Below, one piece after another: positions 1 to 7,374 of a stretch of 64,000 nucleotides of DNA (positions are counted from its first letter, which is position 1; each line of letters begins with the position of its first letter). The notes beneath the pieces are model-generated. The model saw nothing but the letters and a program-made list of their open reading frames with translations. It ran no database searches and was not told the origin of the DNA. The DNA comes from Marinoscillum luteum (GTDB lineage Bacteria; Bacteroidota; Bacteroidia; Cytophagales; Cyclobacteriaceae): positions 186,001 to 250,000 of the forward strand of contig NZ_JBIPKE010000017.1 in assembly GCF_044005705.1 (NCBI RefSeq), read 5' to 3'. A program made the position numbers and the translations under genes.

Positions 1-646
1 TATCCTCGAGTGCTAAAATGAGGAGATCCTCTTCTATTCTTTTTTCATAGGCACCATGATCAGTCCTGGCCAGGTAATACTCAGCTTCCTGGGCCAGCCC
101 ATAGAGGATGTTCTTTTCTTTATCATATCCGCCAATGAGCTGCCATACTTCAGTGCCGTGATTGTCATCCAGTCCGATGGCCCCGCCATAAGGCTCCATC
201 TCAGGAGTGATGTAGTCTTTGTAGGATTTGACCAATCCTTTTTCAAAAAGATGACTCAATGTGGGATCCCTGTCAGCCCTCAAAAAACCCCCATCGATAA
301 TCCCAATTTTCACCCCTTTACCAGTGAGGCCCATTTTCAGAAAATAGTTGGCCTGAATCTGCTCCAAAGCAAAGCTTAGGATAGGGTCTTTGTGTGCGAG
401 TGCAGCCGGGGCAAAGGTGAGCATCGGAGTGAGTATACCTCCTGCAGCGGTGACGGCAGACCTCTGATCCTCAGTAAGTGTATAGGTGCAGGCATTGATC
501 CATTGGGAGCATCGGTCTGGCTCCGGGAGAGTCACGCTGAGTGTAGCCAGAGAGTTCTGGTCAAGCCAATATTTATGCTGACCACTGGCAGTTCTACCAG
601 CAAAAAGTAGAATAAAAAGCGCATATAAGCCTATCAGGCGAGTCAT
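1..646 (-). CDS. S8 subtilisin-like serine protease, N-terminal part (runs off the window)
   Basis: The reading frame is open from an ATG at 646 down to base 1, at least 215 residues with no stop, so the C-terminus lies outside the window. Residues 1-22 form a signal peptide (hydrophobic core LIGLYALFILLFAG, then SGQ). From about residue 105 the subtilase fold begins: VKIGIIDGGF carries the catalytic Asp, and DDNHGTEV carries the catalytic His in the HGT context. The catalytic Ser is not in the window. Family knowledge says this is an exported endopeptidase; the substrate is unknown. It is divergent from the repeat lipoprotein at 833, with 186 bp between start codons. The two plus-strand open frames over this region are shadows. 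Confidence is high for the family. Confidence 0.85.
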   Translation of the reverse strand, partial: MTRLIGLYALFILLFAGRTASGQHKYWLDQNSLATLSVTLPEPDRCSQWINACTYTLTEDQRSAVTAAGGILTPMLTFAPAALAHKDPILSFALEQIQANYFLKMGLTGKGVKIGIIDGGFLRADRDPTLSHLFEKGLVKSYKDYITPEMEPYGGAIGLDDNHGTEVWQLIGGYDKEKNILYGLAQEAEYYLARTDHGAYEKRIEEDLLILALED

Positions 647-832
647 CTTCAATAATACGGAATAGCCATGAATAAAGCCCTATTGTGTGAAGATCTGAGT
701 GATGGATGAACTCCATAGCGACACCTGTATTTGTACTTTTTTGAGAAAATATTGAATTAATAAAATCCAGAGACATCCATTTGGTCGTAGGTAGGGCATT
801 GTAAAGAATTAATCCAACATAAATTATTCAAA

Positions 833-2638
833 ATGAAACGTACTAAAAGACTATTCAATCACAGTTCATTATTATTCCTGGCGGGAGCATTCTTGTTTGC
901 CGGATGTGGGGATGATGATACCACAGATATGGAGCCTGAAGAACAAATGCCCTCTGGTATGCTGACAGTTTCCAGTCAGACAATTTCTCAGAATACCATC
1001 AGGGTGTCCAATGTCAATTTCGACAGTAAGGGATGGGTGGTAGTGCATGCCAGTAATGAAGATGGTACTCCAGTGGTGCCTGGTATCATATCTCAGCCGC
1101 TCCTCGTGGAGGCCGGGTCACAGAACGATCTGGAGCTTACGCTTACCGAGGTGGATGACCTTATGGATGGCGACAAACTCTGGGTGATGCTTCATACAGA
1201 CGATGGTATTGAAGGCACCTATGAGTTTGATGGAGCCAATGGCTTTGATGGACCCATACTATCCAATGGAAGCATAGTCATGACAGACATTACAGTGTCT
1301 GCCCCGGATATTACCGCATCAAATCAGGTGGTGAACGAAAACTGGGTAACAATAGGTGAGGTGAAAGCGGCTGTAGATGGCTGGTTGGTCATTCATGCCG
1401 ACAATGGCAGTGGTGCACCCGGGCCGGTTTTGGGTCAGACCATGGTTTCGGCTGGTATAAACAGTGATGTTGCCATCGATTTGGGTGATGCAGTTTTCGC
1501 CGGTGGTGAAATGCTTTTCCCAATGCTCCATGTAGAAAGTCCTGCCGACGGGATGTACGGTTTTCCAGAAAATGGTGACGGTCCAGAGGTTTTTGCCAAT
1601 GACGTAGTAGTTGTGGGAATAGAGACTCTCGCCCCTACTGGGAGTATTTCAGCAGTAGGGCAGGTTGTACAGGGAAATATGATTACGGCCAGTGAGCTGA
1701 CGCTTAATGCCACTGGTTGGGTAGTGGTGCATGCCAGCAATGCTACTAAGGATGGTCCGGAAGTACCAGGGATAATTTCCACTCCGGTACAGCTCCCGGC
1801 TGGAACTAACTCAGATGTGGCCATAGAACTGAATAGTGATTTTGCGCTAAGTGCCGGAGATGTGATCTACATTATGCTCCATACTGAGAATGGAGTTATT
1901 GGTGAATATGAGTTTGATGGAGCCAATGGCTTTGATGGCCCTATCACTACAGCTCCGATTACTTTGGAAGCTCCTTCGGGTTCGTTCATGGCCAGCAATC
2001 AGGTGGTGTCTCAAAACACACTGATGGTGGAGAGCATTACAGTGGGGCAACCCTCCTGGGTGGTGGTACATAGAGACAATGGTGCCGGTTCATTCGTAGC
2101 ACCGGGGATTATTTCTAATCCTGTAGCTATAGATGCTGGAACCACAGAAAATGTAGCGATCACCTTTAAGGATGATGAGCCCCTATCTGATGGTGAAACC
2201 CTATGGATCATGCTTCACAATGAAAGCGGAACCATTGGTGCCTATGAATTTGACGGAGCAAATGGTTTTGACTTGCCGATCACATTTAGTTCGATAGAGA
2301 TAGAGGCTCCATCAGTTATGGTGTCTGATCAGATTGTCATGAACAATATGGTGACAATAGACGAAGTGAAGGCCGGAGTAGATGGTTGGATTGTGATCCA
2401 CGAAGACAATGGCAATGGAGGACCAGGGCCGGTACTCGGTCAGACATTTGTCAATGCAGGAAGCACAAGTGATGTGATGGTGGATCTGGGCAGTGCCACA
2501 GTAGCTGCTGGTGATAAGCTGTTTCCAATGCTTCACATAGAAAGCCCCGCTGATGGTGAATATGGTTTTCCGGATAACGGAGATGGTCCTGAAGTGTTTA
2601 ATTCAGATGTGGTAGTAGTGTCATTTACCGCCCTCTAA
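833..2638 (+). CDS. Lipoprotein made of five DUF7282-like repeats
   Basis: A 601-residue protein. Residues 1-25 are a lipoprotein signal ending in the lipobox LFAGC (Cys25), followed by an acidic linker (GDDDTTDMEPEE), so it should be a surface or periplasmic lipoprotein. The rest is five repeats of about 105 residues at roughly 43-146, 157-262, 270-376, 381-488 and 493-600. Two types occur in the order A-B-A-A-B. Type A has WVVVHASN, PGIIS and YEFDGANGFD; type B has VIH.DNG, GPGPVLGQT and SPADG.YGFP.NGDGPEVF. The pattern resembles DUF7282, a beta-rich domain of cell-surface proteins. No catalytic motif and no type IX sorting tail are visible. Function unknown; a structural, adhesive or ligand-binding role is inference. 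A terminator follows directly. Confidence 0.85.
   Translation: MKRTKRLFNHSSLLFLAGAFLFAGCGDDDTTDMEPEEQMPSGMLTVSSQTISQNTIRVSNVNFDSKGWVVVHASNEDGTPVVPGIISQPLLVEAGSQNDLELTLTEVDDLMDGDKLWVMLHTDDGIEGTYEFDGANGFDGPILSNGSIVMTDITVSAPDITASNQVVNENWVTIGEVKAAVDGWLVIHADNGSGAPGPVLGQTMVSAGINSDVAIDLGDAVFAGGEMLFPMLHVESPADGMYGFPENGDGPEVFANDVVVVGIETLAPTGSISAVGQVVQGNMITASELTLNATGWVVVHASNATKDGPEVPGIISTPVQLPAGTNSDVAIELNSDFALSAGDVIYIMLHTENGVIGEYEFDGANGFDGPITTAPITLEAPSGSFMASNQVVSQNTLMVESITVGQPSWVVVHRDNGAGSFVAPGIISNPVAIDAGTTENVAITFKDDEPLSDGETLWIMLHNESGTIGAYEFDGANGFDLPITFSSIEIEAPSVMVSDQIVMNNMVTIDEVKAGVDGWIVIHEDNGNGGPGPVLGQTFVNAGSTSDVMVDLGSATVAAGDKLFPMLHIESPADGEYGFPDNGDGPEVFNSDVVVVSFTAL
1220..1251 (+). repeat. 32-bp perfect direct repeat, first copy (second at 1907-1938)
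   Basis: The 32 bases encoding the YEFDGANGFDG end of type A repeats 1 and 3 are identical at 1220-1251 and 1907-1938, including third codon positions. The copy in repeat 4 (about 2240) has diverged. This points to recent duplication or gene conversion between modules of the lipoprotein gene. Confidence 0.8.
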
Positions 2639-2667
2639 AGAATAGGTTGGTTTTAGGATTATTTTGT

Positions 2668-2699
2668 AAAAAAGGACTGCATTTTGTGGTCCTTTTTTT
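2668..2699 (+). terminator. Rho-independent terminator of the repeat lipoprotein gene
   Basis: Starting 29 bp after the stop codon: AAAAAAGGAC, an 11-nt spacer, then GTCCTTTTTTT. The stem is followed by a T run on the + strand. Confidence 0.85.
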
Positions 2700-2740
2700 G
2701 TGCTCCATGGGGTGAAGTCTCCTGAGCCGAAAAAGAAATA

Positions 2741-2818
2741 CTAACTTTAGGGCTGAGGAGCGGCACCCACCTTGAGCATGTGGCAACCCCTGATTTCAGC
2801 TTGGTGCCTCTTTGTTAG
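2741..2818 (+). ncRNA. Candidate structured 5' leader of the aminopeptidase gene
   Basis: Just upstream of the ATG at 2845 several complementary segments nest: CTAAC (2741-2745) with GTTAG (2814-2818), GGCACC (2762-2767) with GGTGCC (2803-2808), and CCAC (2767-2770) with GTGG (2780-2783). GCTGA (2752-2756) can pair with TCAGC (2796-2800), which crosses the GGCACC/GGTGCC helix and would form a pseudoknot. The strand GGCAACC next to a GGTGCC helix recalls pieces of S-box (SAM-I) RNAs, but the full S-box consensus is not met and the downstream gene is not a methionine gene. It could be a riboswitch-like or autoregulatory leader, or chance. No ligand is assigned. Confidence 0.35.
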
Positions 2819-2844
2819 CAACAGACTTATCTAAAGAAAAACCC

Positions 2845-4146
2845 ATGAGATACGGCCAAATAGATCATCAGCTTTTTGTAGAGAACCGGAAGAGACTTGT
2901 TTCAAGGCTAAAGCCACATTCTGTGGTGATCATCCACTCCAATGACATCATGCCCACCAATGCAGATGGTACGATGAGTTTTAAGCAAAACTCGGATCTA
3001 TTTTACCTCACAGGAGTGGATCAGGAAGAGTCTATCTGTATTCTAGCTCCGGATTTTCCGGATGAAAAAATGCGCGAACTCCTTTTCTTGAGAGAGACAA
3101 ATGAGGAAATAGCCATTTGGGAAGGGCATAAACTGACCAAGGAAGAGGGTCAGGAGATTTCGGGTATTCAGAACATTAAATGGAATCAGGATTTTGAAAA
3201 AATGCTCTATACCATTTTGGCTGAGTCTGAACATATCTATTTGCCAACCAATGAGCACATCAGGAATGCTTCGGTAGTAGAGACGGCCAACGACCGGTTC
3301 ATCAAGCAGTGCATGTCCCGGTTCCCACTTTATAAATATGAGCGGTTGGCACCCATCATCTATGACTTGCGCACCATCAAGTCTGGCATAGAGACTAAGC
3401 TGATAGAGCATGCCTGCCACATTACGGAGCAGGGATTCAGGAGAATTTTGGAAACGGTGAGCCCCGGAGTGTGGGAGTATGAGGTAGAGGCGGAGTACGC
3501 CCATGTTTTTCTTTCTAACCGTTCACGGGGGTTTGCCTACACACCAATTATCGCTGGAGGAGCCAATGCCTGTGTGCTTCATTACATTGAAAACAACCAA
3601 CAGTTGAAAGACGGGGACCTGATGCTGATGGACGTGGGCGCTGAATATGCCAACTATAATGCTGATATGACCCGCACCATTCCTGTGAACGGACGCTTCA
3701 CCAAGAGGCAGCGGCAGGTGTATGATGCAGTGCTCAGGGTGAAAAATCAGGCTACTGAGCTGCTCACTCCGGGCAGCGCTATTCCTGAGTATCATAAGGC
3801 TGTGGGGGCTCTCATGGAAGTGGAGTTAATAGAACTTGGTCTGATAGATAAGACTGATGTGAAGAATCAGAACCCTGACTGGCCAGCTTATAAGAAGTAT
3901 TTCATGCATGGTACATCTCACCACCTGGGCCTGGATGTACATGATGTGGCATCTATATATAAGAAATTTGAGCCGGGCATGGTCTTTACCGTGGAGCCTG
4001 GTATTTATATCCGCGAAGAGGGGATTGGTATCAGGCTGGAAGATGATATTCTTATCACCGAAAACGGGCATAAAAACCTGATGAGAAATATTCCTATCCA
4101 CGCTGAGGAAATTGAGGATTTGATGAACGAAAGCCGAAAGAGCTGA
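2845..4146 (+). CDS. pepP: Xaa-Pro aminopeptidase (M24B)
   Basis: A cytoplasmic metallopeptidase that removes an N-terminal residue in front of proline. The 433-residue protein has an N-terminal aminopeptidase P domain (about 1-165, with NSDLFYLTGVDQEES) and a C-terminal pita-bread domain. The dinuclear metal ligands are visible: Asp263 in LMDVGAEY, Asp274 in NADMTRT, His359 or His360 in MHGTSHHLGLDVHD, Glu384 in VEPGIY and Glu399 in IRLEDD. I place the start at the ATG (MRYGQIDHQLF), as in related proteins. An in-frame TTG at 2812 would add 11 residues but falls inside the possible RNA leader. The stop overlaps the start of the next gene by one base, so it probably heads a three-gene operon with the GNAT and RidA genes. 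Confidence 0.92.
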   Translation: MRYGQIDHQLFVENRKRLVSRLKPHSVVIIHSNDIMPTNADGTMSFKQNSDLFYLTGVDQEESICILAPDFPDEKMRELLFLRETNEEIAIWEGHKLTKEEGQEISGIQNIKWNQDFEKMLYTILAESEHIYLPTNEHIRNASVVETANDRFIKQCMSRFPLYKYERLAPIIYDLRTIKSGIETKLIEHACHITEQGFRRILETVSPGVWEYEVEAEYAHVFLSNRSRGFAYTPIIAGGANACVLHYIENNQQLKDGDLMLMDVGAEYANYNADMTRTIPVNGRFTKRQRQVYDAVLRVKNQATELLTPGSAIPEYHKAVGALMEVELIELGLIDKTDVKNQNPDWPAYKKYFMHGTSHHLGLDVHDVASIYKKFEPGMVFTVEPGIYIREEGIGIRLEDDILITENGHKNLMRNIPIHAEEIEDLMNESRKS

Positions 4147-4586
4147 TGCAGGTGGTGGTTCGCTCTGGTACGATAGAGGAGGCCATTCAGATTCAGGAGC
4201 AGATCCCTGAGTTTGAAAATGGATATACCGCAGCAGAATATACCAACAGGCTTTTGGGCGGCGAGTCCGTCATTCTGATCGCTGAGATCGCCGGGAAGTT
4301 GGCGGGATTCAAGGTGGGCTATGACCGGTTTTTAGATGGAAAGGTCTTCTATAGCTGGATGGGTGGTGTTGTGCCTGCATTTCGGGGGCAGGGCGTTGCC
4401 AAGATACTGCTACAGAAAATGGAGGTTTGGTGTAAGCTGAAGGGGTACAGATCTTTAAAGTTCAAAACACGTAACAGTCACCGCTCTATGATTCATTTTG
4501 CCATCCACCAGGGTTTTAATGTAGTGGACTTTGAACCACAGCCAAATCCTGATGATTCTAAAATTTATTTTTCAAAAGAGTTATGA
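4146..4586 (+). CDS. GNAT family N-acetyltransferase
   Basis: A 146-residue single-domain acetyltransferase. The acetyl-CoA binding motif is visible as VVPAFRGQGVAKILLQKM (about residues 77-94, with the R-G-Q-G-V-A signature), preceded by the beta strand KVFYSWMGG and followed by RSLKFKTRNSH and a final IHQGFNVVDFE strand. Substrate unknown. The ATG overlaps the TGA of the aminopeptidase gene and its own stop overlaps the next start by four bases, so the three genes are translationally coupled. Confidence 0.85.
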   Translation: MQVVVRSGTIEEAIQIQEQIPEFENGYTAAEYTNRLLGGESVILIAEIAGKLAGFKVGYDRFLDGKVFYSWMGGVVPAFRGQGVAKILLQKMEVWCKLKGYRSLKFKTRNSHRSMIHFAIHQGFNVVDFEPQPNPDDSKIYFSKEL

Positions 4587-4999
4587 GCATTTATCAATCA
4601 GACAAAGCGCCCGAGCCTGTAGGCCTGTATCCCCATGCTCGCAGAGTGGGCAACCTCCTGTTTTTATCTGGTGTAGGCCCCAGAGTGAAAGGGAAGAAGG
4701 AAATTCCGGGTGTTACCCTCAATGATCAGGGTGAAATTGTGGCGTATGACATAGAAGCCCAATGTCATTCTGTTTTCAACAATGTGAAAGACATTCTGGA
4801 AGCATCCGGTGCCGGATGGAGACATCTGGTGGATGTTACCGTTTTTCTTACCAATATGAAGGATGATTTTGGTACCTTTAACCGAATTTACGCAGAGTAC
4901 TTTGAAGAGGTGCAGCCCTGCCGCACTACAGTGGAGGTAAACGCCCTACCTACACCCATAGCCATAGAGCTGAAGTGTATAGCAGCATTGGACTTCTGA
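4583..4999 (+). CDS. RidA/YjgF family protein, likely enamine/imine deaminase
   Basis: A 138-residue RidA-fold protein. RidA proteins are trimers that hydrolyse reactive 2-aminoacrylate-type enamines. The family's C-terminal signature is present: VDVTVFLTNM, then the conserved Arg in QPCRTTVEVNALPTPIAIELKC split as PCRTTVEV and PTPIAIE. An N-terminal strand NLLFLSGVGPR fits. Compared with short RidA (about 128 residues) it has an insert around residues 36-50 (KGKKEIPGVTLND), as in some 2-aminomuconate deaminase-like relatives, so the exact substrate is open. Its ATGA start overlaps the GNAT stop by 4 nt. Confidence 0.85.
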   Translation: MSIYQSDKAPEPVGLYPHARRVGNLLFLSGVGPRVKGKKEIPGVTLNDQGEIVAYDIEAQCHSVFNNVKDILEASGAGWRHLVDVTVFLTNMKDDFGTFNRIYAEYFEEVQPCRTTVEVNALPTPIAIELKCIAALDF

Positions 5000-5089
5000 A
5001 AATTTGCATTTTTTCCCTTTTTATACCTGTTGGCTGCCAAAACTGCATGAATTATCCCCTGCATGTGCGGCCTAATGTTGGATTTACTT

Positions 5090-5097
5090 TAGTTTTG
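5090..5097 (+). promoter_or_regulatory. Candidate -7 element (TAGTTTTG) for the DUF4290-murA operon
   Basis: TAGTTTTG matches the Bacteroidota -7 consensus TAnnTTTG exactly and ends 17 bp before the ATG at 5115. No clear TTTG -33 element is found at the expected distance. Confidence 0.35.
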
Positions 5098-5114
5098 AGC
5101 AAAATCAAAAATCA

Positions 5115-5810
5115 ATGAGTTTAGAATACAATACCCAGCGTCCTCATCTTACGTTGAGAGAGTACGGCCGAAACGTGCAGAACCTGGTGAAGCATCTGAA
5201 AGCGACCGACGATAAAGAAAAGCGCAACAAATATGCTGCCCTGATTGTGGAATTGATGAAAATGATCAATCCAGAGTTTAGCAAAGATGCCAGCGAATAC
5301 ACGCAGAAGGTGTGGGATGATCTATTCATCATATCTAAGTTTGACCTGGATGTGGAAAGCCCTTTTCCGATTCCTGAATCAACCATCCTGGATCGTAAGC
5401 CGGATCGCATGCGTTATCAGGCCAATGAAATCAAGTTTCGCCACTATGGCAGAAATATTGAAATCCTGATCAACAATGCCATCGCATTGGAAGACCCAGA
5501 AGAAAAAGAAGCGGCCATCGTGGCCATTGGTAAGCTCATGAAGTCTTTCTACCTGACCTGGAACAGAGACAATATTGAGGATGAGCAAGTGCTTAAGAAC
5601 ATCAAACAACTGTCTAAAGATCAGCTGGATATCGATATAGAAAAGGTGAAGGCCAATGGTCTTTTCGATAGCAGTGAGCGCAAGGAGCGATCATTTGATA
5701 ATAACAACAGAGGTCAGCACCAGGGCCAAAACCAAAACAGAAACCGCAACAATAATAACAAGGGCGGTAAAAGAAATTTCTCCAACAAACGCAGAAGAAA
5801 CAACAACTAA
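5115..5810 (+). CDS. DUF4290 domain protein with Asn/Arg-rich tail
   Basis: A 231-residue cytoplasmic protein of the DUF4290 family, known only in Bacteroidota; function unknown. Residues 1-180 are mostly helical and hold the conserved opening (YNTQRPHLTLREYGRNVQ) and two related segments, REYGRNVQNLV and RHYGRNIEILI, which suggest an internal repeat. Residues 190-231 are low-complexity and strongly basic, rich in Asn, Gln, Arg and Lys (for example NRNRNNNNKGG and NKRRRNNN), a likely disordered nucleic-acid- or polymer-binding tail. The gene abuts murA with no gap. This pairing is familiar in Bacteroidota and suggests a link to cell-envelope growth, but that is inference. Confidence 0.85.
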   Translation: MSLEYNTQRPHLTLREYGRNVQNLVKHLKATDDKEKRNKYAALIVELMKMINPEFSKDASEYTQKVWDDLFIISKFDLDVESPFPIPESTILDRKPDRMRYQANEIKFRHYGRNIEILINNAIALEDPEEKEAAIVAIGKLMKSFYLTWNRDNIEDEQVLKNIKQLSKDQLDIDIEKVKANGLFDSSERKERSFDNNNRGQHQGQNQNRNRNNNNKGGKRNFSNKRRRNNN

Positions 5811-7112
5811 ATGGCTTCATTTAGAGTGAAGGGAGGCAACCGCCTCAAAGGAAGCATCGTTCCGCAAGGAGCCAAAAACGAAGCCCTACAGATTATTTCG
5901 GCTGTATTGCTCACCTCAGAGCCAGTACATATTCATAAGATTCCTAATATTCGGGATGTCATCAAGCTCATAGATCTGCTGGCAGACTTGGGTGTGCAGA
6001 TAGAAAAGACTGACGAAGAGTCTTATCGGTTCACAGCCAAAGACGTGAACCTGAAGTTTTTGGATACTGAAGACTTTAAGGAAAAGGCGTCATCACTCAG
6101 GGGATCGATCATGATTCTGGGGCCACTGCTAGCCAGATATGGCACTGGCAAGATGCCACGTCCGGGCGGAGACAAAATTGGCCGAAGGAGGCTGGATACT
6201 CACTTTGTGGGCTTTCAGAAGCTGGGCGCTCAGTTTGATTATGACGCAAAAAACTCATTTTATACTGTAAGCGGGAAGCTCAAGGGCACCTACATGCACC
6301 TGGATGAAGCATCTGTCACCGGTACAGCCAATATCATCATGGCGGCTGTGCTGGCTGAAGGGCTTACTACCATCTACAATGCTGCATGCGAGCCTTATAT
6401 TCAGCAGCTATGCAACATGCTGGTACGCATGGGAGCCAGGATTGAGGGAATTGGAAGTAACCTCCTGAAAATAGAAGGGGTGGAATCTTTGGGTGGCACG
6501 GATCACACCATGCTCCCGGATATGATTGAGATAGGGAGTTTCATTGGTCTGGCAGCAATGACCAGGTCAGAAATCACCATCAAGGATGCCAGAATCGATA
6601 TGCTAGGGATTATCCCTGACACCTTTAGAAGATTAGGAATTAAACTGGAATTCAGAGGAGATGATATCTACGTGCCTGCACAGGAGCATTATGAGATTGA
6701 GTCTTTCATAGATGGGTCGATCCTGACCATCGCGGATGCTATATGGCCCGGCTTCACTCCCGATCTGCTCAGTATTGTGCTGGTGACAGCCACTCAGGCT
6801 AAGGGTACGGTACTTATCCATCAGAAAATGTTCGAAAGCCGACTCTTTTTTGTTGATAAATTGATCGATATGGGGGCTCAGATTATACTTTGTGACCCAC
6901 ACAGAGCCACAGTGATCGGTCTGGACCGGGCATTTGACCTCAAGGGCATTAGCATGACCTCACCCGACATCAGGGCCGGAGTATCATTGCTGATTGCTGC
7001 TTTGTCGGCGGATGGTACATCCACTATCCACAATGTGGAGCAGATAGACAGAGGCTACCAGTTTATCGACAAGCGATTGAAGGCACTGGGTGCTGATATT
7101 GAACGGTTCTAA
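5811..7112 (+). CDS. murA: UDP-N-acetylglucosamine 1-carboxyvinyltransferase, Asp-type
   Basis: The first committed enzyme of peptidoglycan synthesis, transferring enolpyruvate from PEP to UDP-GlcNAc in the cytoplasm. Length (433) and motifs fit: KNEALQIISA with the catalytic-region Lys and Asn near residues 22-23, the loop RPGGDKIGRRRLDTHF, and the two inside-out alpha/beta domains. The residue equivalent to Cys115 of Escherichia coli MurA, the target of fosfomycin, is Asp121 here (PGGDKIG). Natural Asp variants, as in mycobacteria and chlamydiae, are active but insensitive to fosfomycin; insensitivity here is inferred. Start ATG follows the DUF4290 stop directly. Confidence 0.95.
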   Translation: MASFRVKGGNRLKGSIVPQGAKNEALQIISAVLLTSEPVHIHKIPNIRDVIKLIDLLADLGVQIEKTDEESYRFTAKDVNLKFLDTEDFKEKASSLRGSIMILGPLLARYGTGKMPRPGGDKIGRRRLDTHFVGFQKLGAQFDYDAKNSFYTVSGKLKGTYMHLDEASVTGTANIIMAAVLAEGLTTIYNAACEPYIQQLCNMLVRMGARIEGIGSNLLKIEGVESLGGTDHTMLPDMIEIGSFIGLAAMTRSEITIKDARIDMLGIIPDTFRRLGIKLEFRGDDIYVPAQEHYEIESFIDGSILTIADAIWPGFTPDLLSIVLVTATQAKGTVLIHQKMFESRLFFVDKLIDMGAQIILCDPHRATVIGLDRAFDLKGISMTSPDIRAGVSLLIAALSADGTSTIHNVEQIDRGYQFIDKRLKALGADIERF

Positions 7113-7128
7113 AAATCCTAATGCATAC

Positions 7129-7156
7129 AAAAAACGCCGTGAGTCCCCTCACGGCG
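7129..7156 (-). terminator. Strong hairpin with T run on the minus strand
   Basis: CGCCGTGAG, loop TCCC, CTCACGGCG (7135-7156) is a perfect 9-bp stem. Read on the minus strand it is followed by TTTTTTG, the layout of a Rho-independent terminator. It lies 23 bp beyond the murA stop but has no T run on the + strand. Confidence 0.65.
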
Positions 7157-7312
7157 CTAATCAACCAGCTTTAAGAAGTTTCTGAACAGAAACTGAAGTA
7201 CTTATGTAAAGCCTGTGGCTTCTGGATTTCTTGGATGGATAAAATATTGAAATTTCTGTCAGAAGTTTACCCGGGTCTTCTTCGACTTATCACAGAATCT
7301 ATTTTATAATGC
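7157..7312 (-). other. 155-bp interval between two minus-strand terminators; possible small RNA
   Basis: No open frame with a plausible start is seen. The interval holds an 18-bp palindrome, AGTTTCTG AA CAGAAACT (7177-7194), and a related inverted repeat, TTCTG T CAGAA (7254-7264). Because a terminator already ends the anti-sigma transcript at 7313-7348, the second one at 7129-7156 could end a separate minus-strand RNA. No convincing promoter was found. Confidence 0.25.
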
Positions 7313-7348
7313 AAAAAAATACCCTGAAGGTTGATCCGTTCAGGGTAT
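7313..7348 (-). terminator. Terminator of the sigma/anti-sigma operon
   Basis: TACCCTGAA (7321-7329), a 10-nt loop, TTCAGGGTA (7340-7348). On the minus strand the stem runs into TTTTTTTGCAT. It lies 26 bp past the stop of the anti-sigma gene. Confidence 0.8.
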
Positions 7349-7374
7349 GATTTTTCAATGCTATTGTCTACCGA

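Noticed and set aside
56..610. Two + strand open frames (107 and 72 codons)
   Set aside because: They are antisense to the subtilase frame, which has a signal peptide and catalytic motifs.
833..2638. DNA repeats as a possible CRISPR or satellite array
   Set aside because: The repeats are codon-phased protein modules within one open frame.
2741..2818. SAM-I (S-box) riboswitch
   Set aside because: GGCAACC and GGTGCC are present but the kink-turn and full S-box core are not, and the downstream gene is not in methionine metabolism; reported only as an unassigned candidate RNA.
2812..2844. TTG at 2812 as start of the aminopeptidase
   Set aside because: It adds 11 residues not expected for the family and falls in the potential RNA structure; the ATG at 2845 is preferred.
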